A stretch of DNA of 64,000 bases from Pseudoxanthomonas sp. CF385 (GCF_900104255.1 NZ_FNKZ01000002.1:558001-622000); one strand, 5' to 3'. Shown: positions 46,172 to 55,029, counted from the first letter of the stretch. Translations and numbers: made by a program. Notes: generated by a model from the letters alone, not told the origin.

Positions 46172-47808
46172 GTCGGATGCCGGTGGGATCCACTTTCCGC
46201 GCACGCGTGGGCAATGCGCTCGTGTTGGCGGTGCTCGCTGCTATCGCCGTATTGATGGCCCGTTGGCAGGGCGGCGACTGGTGGGTGGCCACGCCCGCGA
46301 CCGCACGATGGGCCGTGGCGGGTGCTGCCCTGTTCGCCTACGTCGGACTCACGGCCGGCTGGCTGTGGTGGGCGCACCGACGGGATCGCGCGGTGTCGCC
46401 AAGCGATGCGGTGCCGCACGACGCTACGTGGATCGTGCATGCGAGCCAGACCGGTTTCGCCATCGAACTGGCCGACCTGACAGCGGAATCCCTGCGCAAG
46501 GCCGGCATGCAGGTGCAGCGCTGCGCCCTCGAACATCTGGATGGCGAACGACTGGCCACCATCCCGCAAGCGCTCTTCATCGTCAGCACCACGGGGGAAG
46601 GCGACCCGCCGGATCCGGCGTTGGGATTCGTACGATCGGTGATGGGCCGTCCCGCGACGCTGGCGCATTTCCGCTACGCCGTCCTCGCCCTCGGCGATCG
46701 CGAGTACCAGCACTTCTGTGCCTTCGGCCACCAGTTGGACGACTGGCTGCGCCGGCACGCTGCGCAGCCCCTGTTCGATCTGGTCGAAGTCGACAATGCG
46801 GACGACGGCGCCCTGCGCCACTGGCAACACCATCTGGGCCAGATCAGTGGGAGTGCCGATCTTCCCGACTGGGAAGCGCCGCGTTATGCGACGTGGTCGT
46901 TGGCCGAGCGTCGGGAGCTGAATCCCGGCAGCCTGGGCGGTCCCGCGTTCCACATTTCCCTCGCGCCTCCTGCCGCAGCATCCGCGCAGTGGGAGGCCGG
47001 CGATATCGTCGAGATCGGTCCGCGGCATGCGCGCGCCGACGTCCACGCCTTCCTGCAATCGATCGGCTGCTCGCCCGATGAACGCGTGACCTGGCAGGGC
47101 GAACATTGCTCACTGGCCGATGTGGTGGCGGCAAGCCAATGGCCTTCGATGCCGGCCCATCCGGGCACCGTCTCGGCGCAATCCGTGGCGGACGCGGCCG
47201 TGCCGTTGCCCCATCGTGAATATTCGATCGCCTCGATCCCGAGCGACGGTGCCCTGCACCTACTGGTACGTCTGATGACGCGCGAGGACGGTGCGCCGGG
47301 ATTGGGCAGCGGCTGGCTGTGCCGGCATGCCGTGCCCGGAGACGGCATCGCGTTGCGCATCCGCCGCAATCCCAATTTCCACGCACCCGCGCCCGACGTG
47401 CCGATGATCCTGATCGGTAACGGAACGGGACTGGCGGGCCTGCGTGCGCACCTGCGTGCGCAGGAGCGCGTGGGTGCGCACCGCAACTGGTTGCTGTTCG
47501 GTGAGCGCCAGCGTGCGCACGACGACTTCCACGGCGAAGAGCTCGCGCGTTGGAAGGCCGAGGGCCACCTGGAGCATCTGGACCTGGTGTTCTCACGCGA
47601 TGGCGGATCGCATCGCTACGTACAGCATGCGTTGCGGGCGCAGTCACAGCGGCTGCGCGACTGGATCGACGCGGGTGCCGCGATTTACGTCTGCGGCAGC
47701 CTGGAGGGCATGGCGCCGGGCGTGGATGAGGTCCTGCGTGAAGTGCTTGGCGATGCCCGGGTGGAAGCGCTGCTCGGCATGGGTCGTTACCGCCGCGACG
47801 TGTACTGA
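46168..47808 (+). CDS. Membrane-bound flavodoxin/FAD-NADPH reductase (sulfite reductase alpha-like)
   Basis: A 546-residue protein with two N-terminal helices (VLAVLAAIAVLMARW and AVAGAALFAYVGLTAGWLWW). A flavodoxin domain follows (ASQTGFAIELADLTAESLRK, STTGEGDPPDPALGFV), then an FAD/NADPH reductase domain (HREYSIASIPSDG, LIGNGTGLAGLRAHL and the C-terminal AIYVCGSLEGMAPG). The order is like sulfite reductase alpha or cytochrome P450 reductase, but tethered to the membrane. It can move electrons from NADPH through FAD and FMN towards the membrane, fitting a donor for iron reduction via the PepSY protein. Overlaps apbE by four bases. Confidence 0.9.
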   Translation: MSRMPVGSTFRARVGNALVLAVLAAIAVLMARWQGGDWWVATPATARWAVAGAALFAYVGLTAGWLWWAHRRDRAVSPSDAVPHDATWIVHASQTGFAIELADLTAESLRKAGMQVQRCALEHLDGERLATIPQALFIVSTTGEGDPPDPALGFVRSVMGRPATLAHFRYAVLALGDREYQHFCAFGHQLDDWLRRHAAQPLFDLVEVDNADDGALRHWQHHLGQISGSADLPDWEAPRYATWSLAERRELNPGSLGGPAFHISLAPPAAASAQWEAGDIVEIGPRHARADVHAFLQSIGCSPDERVTWQGEHCSLADVVAASQWPSMPAHPGTVSAQSVADAAVPLPHREYSIASIPSDGALHLLVRLMTREDGAPGLGSGWLCRHAVPGDGIALRIRRNPNFHAPAPDVPMILIGNGTGLAGLRAHLRAQERVGAHRNWLLFGERQRAHDDFHGEELARWKAEGHLEHLDLVFSRDGGSHRYVQHALRAQSQRLRDWIDAGAAIYVCGSLEGMAPGVDEVLREVLGDARVEALLGMGRYRRDVY

Positions 47809-47818
47809 TACCGCGCCG

Positions 47819-48424
47819 TCACAACGAGGCATCACGCCGCGCGGAATCCTCGATACGGATGGCCAGCAGCTCACCTCCCCCCTGCAGCGCGTATCGCCTG
47901 CGGCCTTCCGTCGACACGAGGAACGCCGTGTCTCCGGTCCAGAGCGGAGGCAACCCGTCCGCGATATCGAACACTGCCTGCCCCGCCAGCAAATGGATCG
48001 CCCAGGTGACGCCGGGTTCGGCAAAGAACAACATCGTCCCCACCAGCGGGCGATGGAACAACTCCGCCCGCACCGCATCGCGCCGCCACATCAGATTGAA
48101 GTCGTGCGTCAGGCCATCGACCAGTTCGCCGTGCACGTCGTCTTCACCCCGGAAGCGCAGCTTTCCGTGCGGCGGCTCAAGCGTTACGCAGCGCCCATCG
48201 GTGAAGCGGAGGCGCAGCCCATTCCCGCGCACCAGCACAAGTTCCCGGTCGACGCCGGGAAACGACGAGAAGGCCGCATCGCGCTCGATTTCCGCGATCG
48301 ACAACCGCCAACGCCAGGCGTCGTCGTCGGGAACACGGATGATCTCGCGCGTCCATCCGAGTCCGTTCTTCCAGCGCTCGCGCCGGTACTCGTTGGCCGG
48401 AATGACGTGCGATGCCTCCCGCAT
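47819..48424 (-). CDS. HutD/Ves family cupin protein
   Basis: A 201-residue double-cupin protein. It starts MREASHVIPANEYRRERWKN, continues with NGLGWTREIIRVP and WRLSIAEIERDAAFSSFPG, and has DGLTHDFNLMWRRD, all typical of the HutD/Ves family. HutD is linked to histidine use and Ves to temperature response, but neither activity is established and no hut genes are near. ATG 48424 has a GGTGGGG upstream; TTG 48439 is a weaker alternative. Its stop lies ten bases from the stop of the convergent reductase. Confidence 0.87.
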   Translation of the reverse strand: MREASHVIPANEYRRERWKNGLGWTREIIRVPDDDAWRWRLSIAEIERDAAFSSFPGVDRELVLVRGNGLRLRFTDGRCVTLEPPHGKLRFRGEDDVHGELVDGLTHDFNLMWRRDAVRAELFHRPLVGTMLFFAEPGVTWAIHLLAGQAVFDIADGLPPLWTGDTAFLVSTEGRRRYALQGGGELLAIRIEDSARRDASL

Positions 48425-48504
48425 GAGAACCCCACCCAATGTCGATGCGCGATTCTAGCCCGACATCACCTGTGCCCCTCGACCTCCACTTATCGCAGAA
48501 AGCA

Positions 48505-48541
48505 CATCGCCCGGGCACACATCCTGCGCGCCCGGGCGATG
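48505..48541. terminator. GC-rich perfect 12-bp hairpin downstream of ComEA-like gene
   Basis: Arms 48505-48516 and 48530-48541 are perfect complements over 12 bases with a 13-base loop. Two smaller perfect hairpins lie nearby (48570-48587 and 48671-48685). The 283-base gap between the HutD-like and ComEA-like genes holds these stems and no gene I can support. The stems probably help end minus-strand transcription, though none has a good T-run. Confidence 0.5.
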
Positions 48542-48707
48542 CTCACTTCCGTGTCGGCTCCTGCCTTCCACCAGGGTCAACCCTGGTCACCGCGAATCCC
48601 TCGCTCGATAAGTACGTCCTTGTCGGCGTCCTGCCTGGTTCCCCCCGGCATCCTGCCCCTGCATGAGGTGTCCACATCCTGTGGAAACTGCCGCATGCGG
48701 GAATTGA

Positions 48708-49043
48708 TCAACGCCTGGCCACCGGCTTCGGCTTGGCGGCACTTGCGGCGGCAGGCTTGGCTTGCGCCGCGCCGGTGCGCAGCTCGATGCGCTCCCGGTT
48801 CTGCTCCACCAGGCTCAGGCCGATGCCCTTCACCATCGCCAGTTCTTCAGCGCTCTTGAACGGGCCGTTGGCCTTGCGGTACTCCACGATCGCGGCGGCC
48901 TTGGACGGCCCCACGCCGACCAGCACCCGGTCCAGCGCGGCGGCGTCGGCCGTATTGATGTTGACCTTCTCCGCCGCCAGCGCCGGCACGGCCAACAGCA
49001 ACGACAGCGCGATGACCTTGGCAAACTGGATCAATGACTTCAT
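48708..49043 (-). CDS. ComEA-like helix-hairpin-helix protein
   Basis: A 111-residue exported DNA-binding protein. The signal peptide is MKSLIQFAKVIALSLLLAVP then ALAAEKVN. The HhH domain (about 25-92) reads VNINTADAAALDRVLVGVGP then SKAAAIVEYRKANGPFKSAE and MVKGIGLSLVEQNRERI, as in ComEA, the periplasmic receptor that pulls in transforming DNA. The C-terminal tail is Ala/Lys/Pro-rich. No other competence genes are near. ATG 49043 is clear. Divergent from the M20 peptidase. Confidence 0.92.
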   Translation of the reverse strand: MKSLIQFAKVIALSLLLAVPALAAEKVNINTADAAALDRVLVGVGPSKAAAIVEYRKANGPFKSAEELAMVKGIGLSLVEQNRERIELRTGAAQAKPAAASAAKPKPVARR

Positions 49044-49205
49044 GACGACTCTCCTTGTGACGTTGGACTCTCCATGGAAGACGGATGCATTGCGGCATCC
49101 ACCTGTTTCCGCCGCCTGCGACGGTGTGGAGAGTCTCCAGCGCCCATGGGAGCCAAGGTATCGCCTGCGCGCGCGCGGGTCTGCCCGTAAACGCCGCGCG
49201 AGGAT

Positions 49206-49239
49206 GTAGGAAAAGTCCTACCCCTTAGGGGCGTAGAAT
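49206..49239. promoter_or_regulatory. Palindromic sites and -10 box before M20 dipeptidase
   Basis: GTAGGA (49206-49211) and TCCTAC (49216-49221) form a palindrome, directly followed by CCCCTTAGGGG (49221-49231) and then TAGAAT (49234-49239), a good -10 box 33 bases before the peptidase ATG. The palindromes overlap the expected -35 position, so an operator is plausible. Confidence 0.4.
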
Positions 49240-49272
49240 GGGCGGTCATCGCATCCAGTACCCGGAGTTGTC

Positions 49273-50763
49273 ATGGATACCGCCAAAGTCGACCGCTACG
49301 TTGCCGAAAAATGGGACGACGAGATCGTCCCGCAACTGGTCGAATACATCCGCATCCCGAACAAGTCGCCGATGTTCGACAAGGACTGGGTGGCCAACGG
49401 GTACATGGAACAGGCGGTGCAGCTGATGGAGCGCTGGGCGAAGGCCCAGCCGGTGCCGGGCATGGAGGTCGAGGTGGTCCGGCTGGAAGGGCGCACGCCC
49501 CTGATCTTCATCGAGATCCCGGCCACCGGCCCCGACACCGGCGCCGACACGGTGCTGCTGTACGGCCACCTGGACAAGCAGCCGGAAATGACCGGCTGGG
49601 ACGACGACCTGGGCCCGTGGGTGCCGGTGATCAAGGGCGACAAGCTGTACGGCCGCGGCGGCGCCGACGACGGCTATGCGATCTTCGGCTCGCTGGCCGC
49701 CATCCAGGCGCTGCAGCAGCAGGGCGCACCGCACGCGCGCTGCGTGATCCTGATCGAGGCCTGCGAAGAGTCCGGCAGCTACGACCTGCCCGCCTATGTC
49801 GACCATCTCGCCGACCGTATCGGCAAGCCCTCGCTGGTGGTGTGCCTGGATTCCGGCTGCGGCAACTACGAGCAGCTATGGTGCACGACCTCGCTGCGGG
49901 GGCTGGCCGGCGGCAACTTCACCGTCAAGGTGCTCGAGGAAGGCGTGCACTCCGGCGATGCGTCGGGCATCGTGCCGTCGAGCTTCCGCCTGCTGCGCCA
50001 GTTGCTGTCGCGCCTGGAGGATGAGCAGACCGGCCGCATTTTGCCCGAAGGCCTGCAGGTGGATATCCCAGCGGATCGCCTGGCGCAGGCGCAGCAAGCC
50101 GCCCGCGTGCTGGACACTGCGGTATTCGACAAGTTCCCGTTCCTGCCTGGCATGACGCCGATGGCGGACGACCTGGCCCAGTTGGTCCTCAACCGCACCT
50201 GGCGCCCGGCGCTGTCGGTGACCGGCGTCGATGGCATGCCGCCGTTGTCCTCGGCGGGCAACGTGCTGCGCCCGTATACCTCGGTGAAACTGTCGCTGCG
50301 CCTGCCTCCCACCCTGGAAGGCAAGCAGGCCGGCCAGCTGCTGAAGGACCTGCTGGAGAAGGATCCGCCCAACGGCGCGCAGGTCAGTCTGGAACTGGAA
50401 AAAGCCAGCACCGGCTGGAATGCGCCGACGATGTCGCCGTGGCTGGAGAAGGCGATCGACGCGTCCAGCCGCGAGTTCTTCGGCAAGCCGGCGATGTACA
50501 TGGGCGAAGGCGGCACGATCCCGTTCATGGGCATGCTGGGCGAGAAGTTCCCCGGCGCGCAGTTCATGATCACCGGCGTGCTCGGCCCGCATTCCAACGC
50601 ACACGGACCGAACGAATTCCTGCACATCCCGATGGGCAAGAAGGTCACCGCCTGCGTGGCCCGGGTGATCGCCGAACACCACGCGGCCAGCGTGCGGGGC
50701 GAGACGACCGGCGTGGCCGCCGTGGCGGGTGGCGAGCAGCACGGCGACCACGGCTGCTGCTGA
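49273..50763 (+). CDS. M20 family metallodipeptidase
   Basis: A 496-residue dizinc peptidase of the carnosinase/CNDP-like branch. Metal-site motifs: VLLYGHLDKQPEMTGWDDDL (HxD), YGRGGADDGYAIFGSLAAI (bridging Asp), ILIEACEESGSYDLPAYV (EE) and GPHSNAHGPNEF with the C-terminal metal His. The dimerisation domain lies between. Cytoplasmic, as no signal is present. The C-terminus ends HGDHGCC, an unusual His/Cys tail that could bind metal. It may hydrolyse peptides imported by the OPT and POT transporters, but these are far away in the window. Confidence 0.93.
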   Translation: MDTAKVDRYVAEKWDDEIVPQLVEYIRIPNKSPMFDKDWVANGYMEQAVQLMERWAKAQPVPGMEVEVVRLEGRTPLIFIEIPATGPDTGADTVLLYGHLDKQPEMTGWDDDLGPWVPVIKGDKLYGRGGADDGYAIFGSLAAIQALQQQGAPHARCVILIEACEESGSYDLPAYVDHLADRIGKPSLVVCLDSGCGNYEQLWCTTSLRGLAGGNFTVKVLEEGVHSGDASGIVPSSFRLLRQLLSRLEDEQTGRILPEGLQVDIPADRLAQAQQAARVLDTAVFDKFPFLPGMTPMADDLAQLVLNRTWRPALSVTGVDGMPPLSSAGNVLRPYTSVKLSLRLPPTLEGKQAGQLLKDLLEKDPPNGAQVSLELEKASTGWNAPTMSPWLEKAIDASSREFFGKPAMYMGEGGTIPFMGMLGEKFPGAQFMITGVLGPHSNAHGPNEFLHIPMGKKVTACVARVIAEHHAASVRGETTGVAAVAGGEQHGDHGCC

Positions 50764-50895
50764 GCGGCTGGCCGCACCGTACGCGAAGCGCCGGGGAAAC
50801 CCGGCGTTTCCATTTCCGCGCCAAAGGGATGGCCCATGCGCCCGGCAGCCTGCTAGGCTCGCATCGCCCCACACCTTCCCAACCGGAGCGATTCG

Positions 50896-51162
50896 ATGGA
50901 ACAGATCTTTGGTGGCGGTATTCTCTGGACCCTGCTCATCGGCTTCCTCGCCGGCCTGCTCGCACGCGCCCTGAAGCCCGGCGACGATAAGCTTGGCTTC
51001 TTCATGACCATCGTGCTCGGCATCCTGGGCGCCCTGCTGGCCCGCTTCATCGGCGGCGCACTGGGCTGGTACAGCCCGGGTGAACCCACCGGCTTCATCG
51101 CTTCGGTGATCGGTGCGATCCTACTGTTGGTTATCTACGGCTTCGTTCGCAAGAAGAAGTGA
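50896..51162 (+). CDS. GlsB/YeaQ/YmgE family stress-response membrane protein
   Basis: An 88-residue protein of three hydrophobic helices: GGILWTLLIGFLAGLLARAL, FFMTIVLGILGALLARFIGG and SVIGAILLLVIYGFVRKKK. The GFLAGLLAR and ILGALLARFIGG glycine patterns are diagnostic of the family, once called transglycosylase-associated. No enzymatic role is established. Start ATG 50896 with CGGAG upstream. It is followed by a bidirectional terminator. Confidence 0.93.
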   Translation: MEQIFGGGILWTLLIGFLAGLLARALKPGDDKLGFFMTIVLGILGALLARFIGGALGWYSPGEPTGFIASVIGAILLLVIYGFVRKKK

Positions 51163-51172
51163 TTTGCAGAAC

Positions 51173-51204
51173 AAAAAAAGGCCCCGCATTCGCGGGGCCT
51201 TTTT
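51173..51204. terminator. Bidirectional Rho-independent terminator
   Basis: A 13-bp stem (arms 51175-51187 and 51192-51204, loop ATTC) is flanked by an A-run on the left and a T-run on the right, so it can terminate both the plus-strand GlsB-like gene and the minus-strand xanB. Confidence 0.95.
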
Positions 51205-51232
51205 CTTGCGTTGGACGCAGTCGGCGGATCGA

Positions 51233-52639
51233 TCACTGGCTGCGGCCGTATACGTCCTCAAATCGCACGATGTCGTCCTCGCCCAGGTAGCTGCCGGACT
51301 GAACTTCGATCAGCTCCAGCGGCACCTTGCCCGGATTCTCGAGCCGATGCTTCACGCCGAGCGGGATATACGTGCTCTCGTTTTCCGACAGCAGCAGCGT
51401 CTCGTCGCCGCGGGTCACCTTGGCGGTGCCACTGACGACGATCCAGTGCTCGGCGCGGTGGTGATGCATCTGCAGGCTCAGCGCGGCGCCGGGCTTGACC
51501 TTGATGCGCTTCACCTGGTGGCGCCCCCCGTTGTCGACGGAGTCGTAGCTGCCCCACGGGCGATGCACTTCGCGGTGCAGGACGGCCTGGCTGCGCTGTT
51601 CCTTCTTCAGTTGCGCGACCACCTGCTTGACGTCCTGCACGCGATCCTTGCGCGCGACCAGCACCGCGTCGTCGGTCTCCACCACCACGATGTCGTCCAC
51701 GCCGACCAACGCCACCAGGCGTTGCGCGTACGCATAACTGTTGCGGCTGTCGACCGCGATCACGTCGCCATGGTGCGCGTTGCCGTCGCCGTCGCGCTCG
51801 GCCACGTCCCACAACGCGGACCAGCTGCCCACATCGTTCCAGCCGATGTCCACCGGCAGCACCATCGCCTCCGCGGTCTTCTCCATCACGGCGTAGTCGA
51901 TGGAATCCGAGGGGCACGCCGCGAACGCCTCCTTGTCCAGGCGCACGAAATCGCCGTCGTGCCGTGCGGCTGCGTGCGCCGCACGCACGGCATCGACGAT
52001 GTCGGGGCGGAATCGGGCGAGTTCTTCCAGGAAGCGGCTCGCACGGAACAGGAACATGCCGCTGTTCCAGTAATAGCCGCCCGCATCGAGGTACGACTGG
52101 GCGGTGGCGGCATCGGGCTTCTCGACGAAGCGCGAGACCTTGCGCAGCCCGTCGCCCGTCTCGGCCTGGATATAGCCGAACCCGGTTTCGGGTGCATCGG
52201 GCACGATGCCGAAGGTAACCAGCGCACCCGCCTCGGCGGCCGCCGAGGCGTCGCGCACGGCGCGCTGGAAGCCGGCCACGTCGCGGACGACATGGTCGGA
52301 GGGCAGCACCAGCAGCAGCGGGTCGGCGCCACCCGCCATCGCCTGCAACGCCGCGGCCGCGATCGCAGGTGCGGTATTGCGGCCGACCGGCTCCAGCAGG
52401 ATCGCCGGTACCGGCGCACCGATCTGGCGCAGCTGTTCGGCGACCAGGAAACGGTGTTCTTCGTTGGCGACCACGATCGGGCCGAGGTCGGCCAGTGCTT
52501 CGACGCGCCGCCAGGTGGCCTGCACCATGGTGTCGTCGCCGGCCAACGGCAGGAACTGCTTCGGGTAGGCCTCACGCGAGAGGGGCCACAGGCGCGTGCC
52601 GGAGCCGCCGGAAAGCAGCACGGGTTGGAGTTTGGCCAT
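51233..52639 (-). CDS. xanB: Mannose-1-phosphate guanylyltransferase / mannose-6-phosphate isomerase
   Basis: A 468-residue bifunctional enzyme making GDP-mannose for polysaccharides. The N-terminal nucleotidyltransferase has [20 protein letters not shown] and [14 protein letters not shown]. The C-terminal cupin isomerase (about 350-468) has [20 protein letters not shown], then [14 protein letters not shown] and [13 protein letters not shown] with the metal-binding His residues. This is XanB in Xanthomonas, AlgA or ManC elsewhere. The rest of an exopolysaccharide cluster is not here, so it stands alone. Start ATG 52639. Confidence 0.95.
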   Translation of the reverse strand: MAKLQPVLLSGGSGTRLWPLSREAYPKQFLPLAGDDTMVQATWRRVEALADLGPIVVANEEHRFLVAEQLRQIGAPVPAILLEPVGRNTAPAIAAAALQAMAGGADPLLLVLPSDHVVRDVAGFQRAVRDASAAAEAGALVTFGIVPDAPETGFGYIQAETGDGLRKVSRFVEKPDAATAQSYLDAGGYYWNSGMFLFRASRFLEELARFRPDIVDAVRAAHAAARHDGDFVRLDKEAFAACPSDSIDYAVMEKTAEAMVLPVDIGWNDVGSWSALWDVAERDGDGNAHHGDVIAVDSRNSYAYAQRLVALVGVDDIVVVETDDAVLVARKDRVQDVKQVVAQLKKEQRSQAVLHREVHRPWGSYDSVDNGGRHQVKRIKVKPGAALSLQMHHHRAEHWIVVSGTAKVTRGDETLLLSENESTYIPLGVKHRLENPGKVPLELIEVQSGSYLGEDDIVRFEDVYGRSQ

Positions 52640-52711
52640 GCAAGCCTCGCAAGTCGGTAGGGCGCCAGTTTACCCTGTAGCTCTTTGACGCCAGTGCCCG
52701 GCCACAACCGC

Positions 52712-53728
52712 ATGAACCCCACGATTCAGGACCCCTCCGGGCGAGGCGCCCAACGCCTGGAATGGGCGCGCGGTGCGCTCGGCGACCCCTATGCGCAGCT
52801 GGAGCGCGCATCGATGGATGCGGGTTTCCGCAGCTACTGGCGCAGCCTGGGGGATGGTCCCGGACGCATCGTGATGGACTCGCCCCCGGGCCTTGAGGAC
52901 GTGCGGCCCTGGCTGGCCATGCGTGGGTTGCTGGCGGACGGCGGCGTGCGCGTGCCCGAGGTGCTGGCCATCGACACCACGCTTGGCTTCCTGCTGCTGG
53001 AGGACCTCGGCGGGCCGACGCTTGCGCACGTGATCAGCGACGACAATGCCGACACCTGGTTCGACGCCGCCCTCGAGCAGTTGCTGCGCCTGCAGGCGAT
53101 CGCGCCGCCCGAGGACATGGGCGAGTTCGGCGAGGCGCTGCTGCAACGCGATGCCGGGCTGTTCGACGAATGGTTCCTGCGCCGGCACCTCGGGTTGACG
53201 CTCGATTGCGGCGAAGCGGACGGGCTGGAACTGGCGCAGCGCCGCCTGATGGACAACGCCCTGACCCAGGCGCGCGTGCTGACGCACCGCGACTTCATGC
53301 CGCGCAATCTGATGCCGGTGACGCCGGGCCCCGCCGTGCTCGATTTCCAGGACTGCGTGCGCGGGCCGATCGCCTACGACGCGATGAGCCTGTTCAAGGA
53401 CGCGTTCCTGAGCTGGCCGCTGGAGCGTGTCGATGGCTGGCTGGCGCGTTACCACGCGCGCGCCACGCGCGCCGGCCTGCCGGTACCGGAACTCAAGGTC
53501 TTTCTCCGCGACGCGGACTGGATGGGCATCCAGCGGCACCTGAAAATCCTCGGCATCTTCTCGCGGCTCCACTACCGCGATGGCAAGACGCGCTACCTGC
53601 CGGACGTGCCGCGCTTCATCCGCTATCTCGACGAAGTGCTGCCGCGGTATCCGGAGCTGGCGGGACTGCGCACGCTGCTCGATGCGCGCATCAAGCCCGT
53701 CCTTCACGCTCGCGGTGAGATCGCATGA
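52712..53728 (+). CDS. amgK: N-acetylmuramate/N-acetylglucosamine kinase (AmgK)
   Basis: A 338-residue sugar kinase of the aminoglycoside-phosphotransferase fold. It phosphorylates MurNAc and GlcNAc at the anomeric position, bypassing the MurQ route. Kinase motifs: VLTHRDFMPRNLM (HxD...N, H192, D194, N199) and AVLDFQD (D211). AmgK is known from Pseudomonas as the partner of MurU, and murU follows here with a four-base overlap. Start ATG 52712. Acts in the cytoplasm on cell-wall fragments. Confidence 0.93.
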   Translation: MNPTIQDPSGRGAQRLEWARGALGDPYAQLERASMDAGFRSYWRSLGDGPGRIVMDSPPGLEDVRPWLAMRGLLADGGVRVPEVLAIDTTLGFLLLEDLGGPTLAHVISDDNADTWFDAALEQLLRLQAIAPPEDMGEFGEALLQRDAGLFDEWFLRRHLGLTLDCGEADGLELAQRRLMDNALTQARVLTHRDFMPRNLMPVTPGPAVLDFQDCVRGPIAYDAMSLFKDAFLSWPLERVDGWLARYHARATRAGLPVPELKVFLRDADWMGIQRHLKILGIFSRLHYRDGKTRYLPDVPRFIRYLDEVLPRYPELAGLRTLLDARIKPVLHARGEIA

Positions 53729-54426
53729 AGGCGCTGGTGTTCGCGGCAGGCCTGGGCGAGCGCATGCGGCCGCTGACCGACCACACGCCCAAGCCGCTGA
53801 TCGAAGCGGGCGGCAAGCCGCTGATCGTCTGGCACCTGGAAAAGCTGGCGGCACTCGGGGTGCAGGAGGTGGTGGTCAATACCAGTTGGCTGGCCGACCA
53901 CTTCCCGCTCACGCTCGGCGACGGCGCACGCTGGGGCCTGCGCATCCACTATCTCTACGAAGGCGACACGCCCCTGGAAACCGGCGGCGGCATGCTCAAT
54001 GCGCGCCCGCTGCTGGGGGAAGCGCCGTTCCTGCTGGTCAACGGGGACATCTGGACCGATTTCGACTTCGCCGGGCTCCCGCGCGAACCCCGCGGGCTCG
54101 CGCACCTGGTGATGGTGGATCCGCCCGGATACGCCACGCACGGCGATTTCGCGCTCGACGCGGAAGGCCATGTGCGGCACGACGGCGCGCGACGGCTGAC
54201 CTATGCGGGCATCGGTCTTTATCGCCCCGCGTTGCTGGACGACTGGGCGCAGCACGTGGACGAACACGCCGGTGTGGTCGCCGACGGCAAGCCGCGCTTC
54301 CGCCTGGCGCCCCTGCTCCGCGCGCACATGGACAGCGACCTGATCACCGGCCAGCACCACGACGGGCGCTGGACCGACGTCGGCACGCCCGGGCGCCTGG
54401 CGGAACTGGAAACCGCCCTGCGATAG
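53725..54426 (+). CDS. murU: N-acetylmuramate alpha-1-phosphate uridylyltransferase (MurU)
   Basis: A 233-residue nucleotidyltransferase that turns MurNAc-1-phosphate into UDP-MurNAc, returning recycled wall sugar to synthesis without MurA/MurB. The N-terminus MKALVFAAGLGERMRPLTDH has the GxGxRMxPLT nucleotide loop; KPLIEAGGKPLIVWHLEKLA and NGDIWTDFDF follow. Length is right for MurU. The recycled UDP-MurNAc would feed directly into later Mur ligases such as MurD2 elsewhere in this window. Coupled to amgK by ATGA overlap. Confidence 0.93.
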   Translation: MKALVFAAGLGERMRPLTDHTPKPLIEAGGKPLIVWHLEKLAALGVQEVVVNTSWLADHFPLTLGDGARWGLRIHYLYEGDTPLETGGGMLNARPLLGEAPFLLVNGDIWTDFDFAGLPREPRGLAHLVMVDPPGYATHGDFALDAEGHVRHDGARRLTYAGIGLYRPALLDDWAQHVDEHAGVVADGKPRFRLAPLLRAHMDSDLITGQHHDGRWTDVGTPGRLAELETALR

Positions 54427-54471
54427 GGTCCGCTGCGACGATCCGGTGCTCCCGCGCGTACTGTGGACCAG

Positions 54472-55029
54472 ATGGATGCGCGCACGGCCCCCCAACCCGA
54501 CTCCGAAGCCGCCCGCCTGCGGCGAGCGCGCCGTGGCGACCAGGCAGCCTTCGAAGCGCTGTATCACGAGCACGCGCGCGCCGTGCACGCGTTGGCGTTC
54601 CGGCTGACCGGCAACACGGCCGAAGCGGAGGACATCGTGCAGGACACGTTCCTGCGGATGTTCGGATTCCTGTCAGGCCTGCGCGACGACACGCCACTGC
54701 GGCCATGGTTGAAACGCGTGGCCGCCAACCTGGCCATCGACCGCCTGCGCCGCCAGCATCGGTCCGGCACGGAGGCCGAACTCGCCCTGTTGGCTGACGA
54801 CTCGCACGCATCGGCCGTCGATGCCGTCGATGCGGAAGCGCTGCTGCGACGTTTGCCTCCGCCCGCGCGTACTGTCGTATGGCTGCACGAAATGGAGGGC
54901 TGGTCGCACGAAGACCTCGGCCGCCGCTTCGGGCGTACGGCCAGTTGGTCCAAATCGCTGTTGTCCCGCGCGCTCACGCGGCTGCGCGAGGACCTCGAAC
55001 CCCCTGGAGATGCTTCCCATGACCCGTGA
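54472..55029 (+). CDS. ECF-type RNA polymerase sigma factor
   Basis: A 185-residue sigma-70 family factor with only regions 2 and 4. Region 2 (about 20-90) has AFEALYHEHARAVHALAFRL, then AEAEDIVQDTFLRMFGFLSG and NLAIDRLRRQHR. Region 4 (about 125-180) has LPPPARTVVWLHEMEGWSHE and RRFGRTASWSKSLLSRAL. ATG 54472 is preferred over GTG 54463. It overlaps the following membrane-protein gene, a likely anti-sigma. The target genes are unknown; the PDZ protein downstream is one candidate. Confidence 0.9.
   Translation: MDARTAPQPDSEAARLRRARRGDQAAFEALYHEHARAVHALAFRLTGNTAEAEDIVQDTFLRMFGFLSGLRDDTPLRPWLKRVAANLAIDRLRRQHRSGTEAELALLADDSHASAVDAVDAEALLRRLPPPARTVVWLHEMEGWSHEDLGRRFGRTASWSKSLLSRALTRLREDLEPPGDASHDP

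Noticed and set aside
48439..48666. A 75-codon plus-strand frame in the gap before the ComEA-like gene
   Set aside because: No ribosome site and no recognisable features; it runs through three hairpins.
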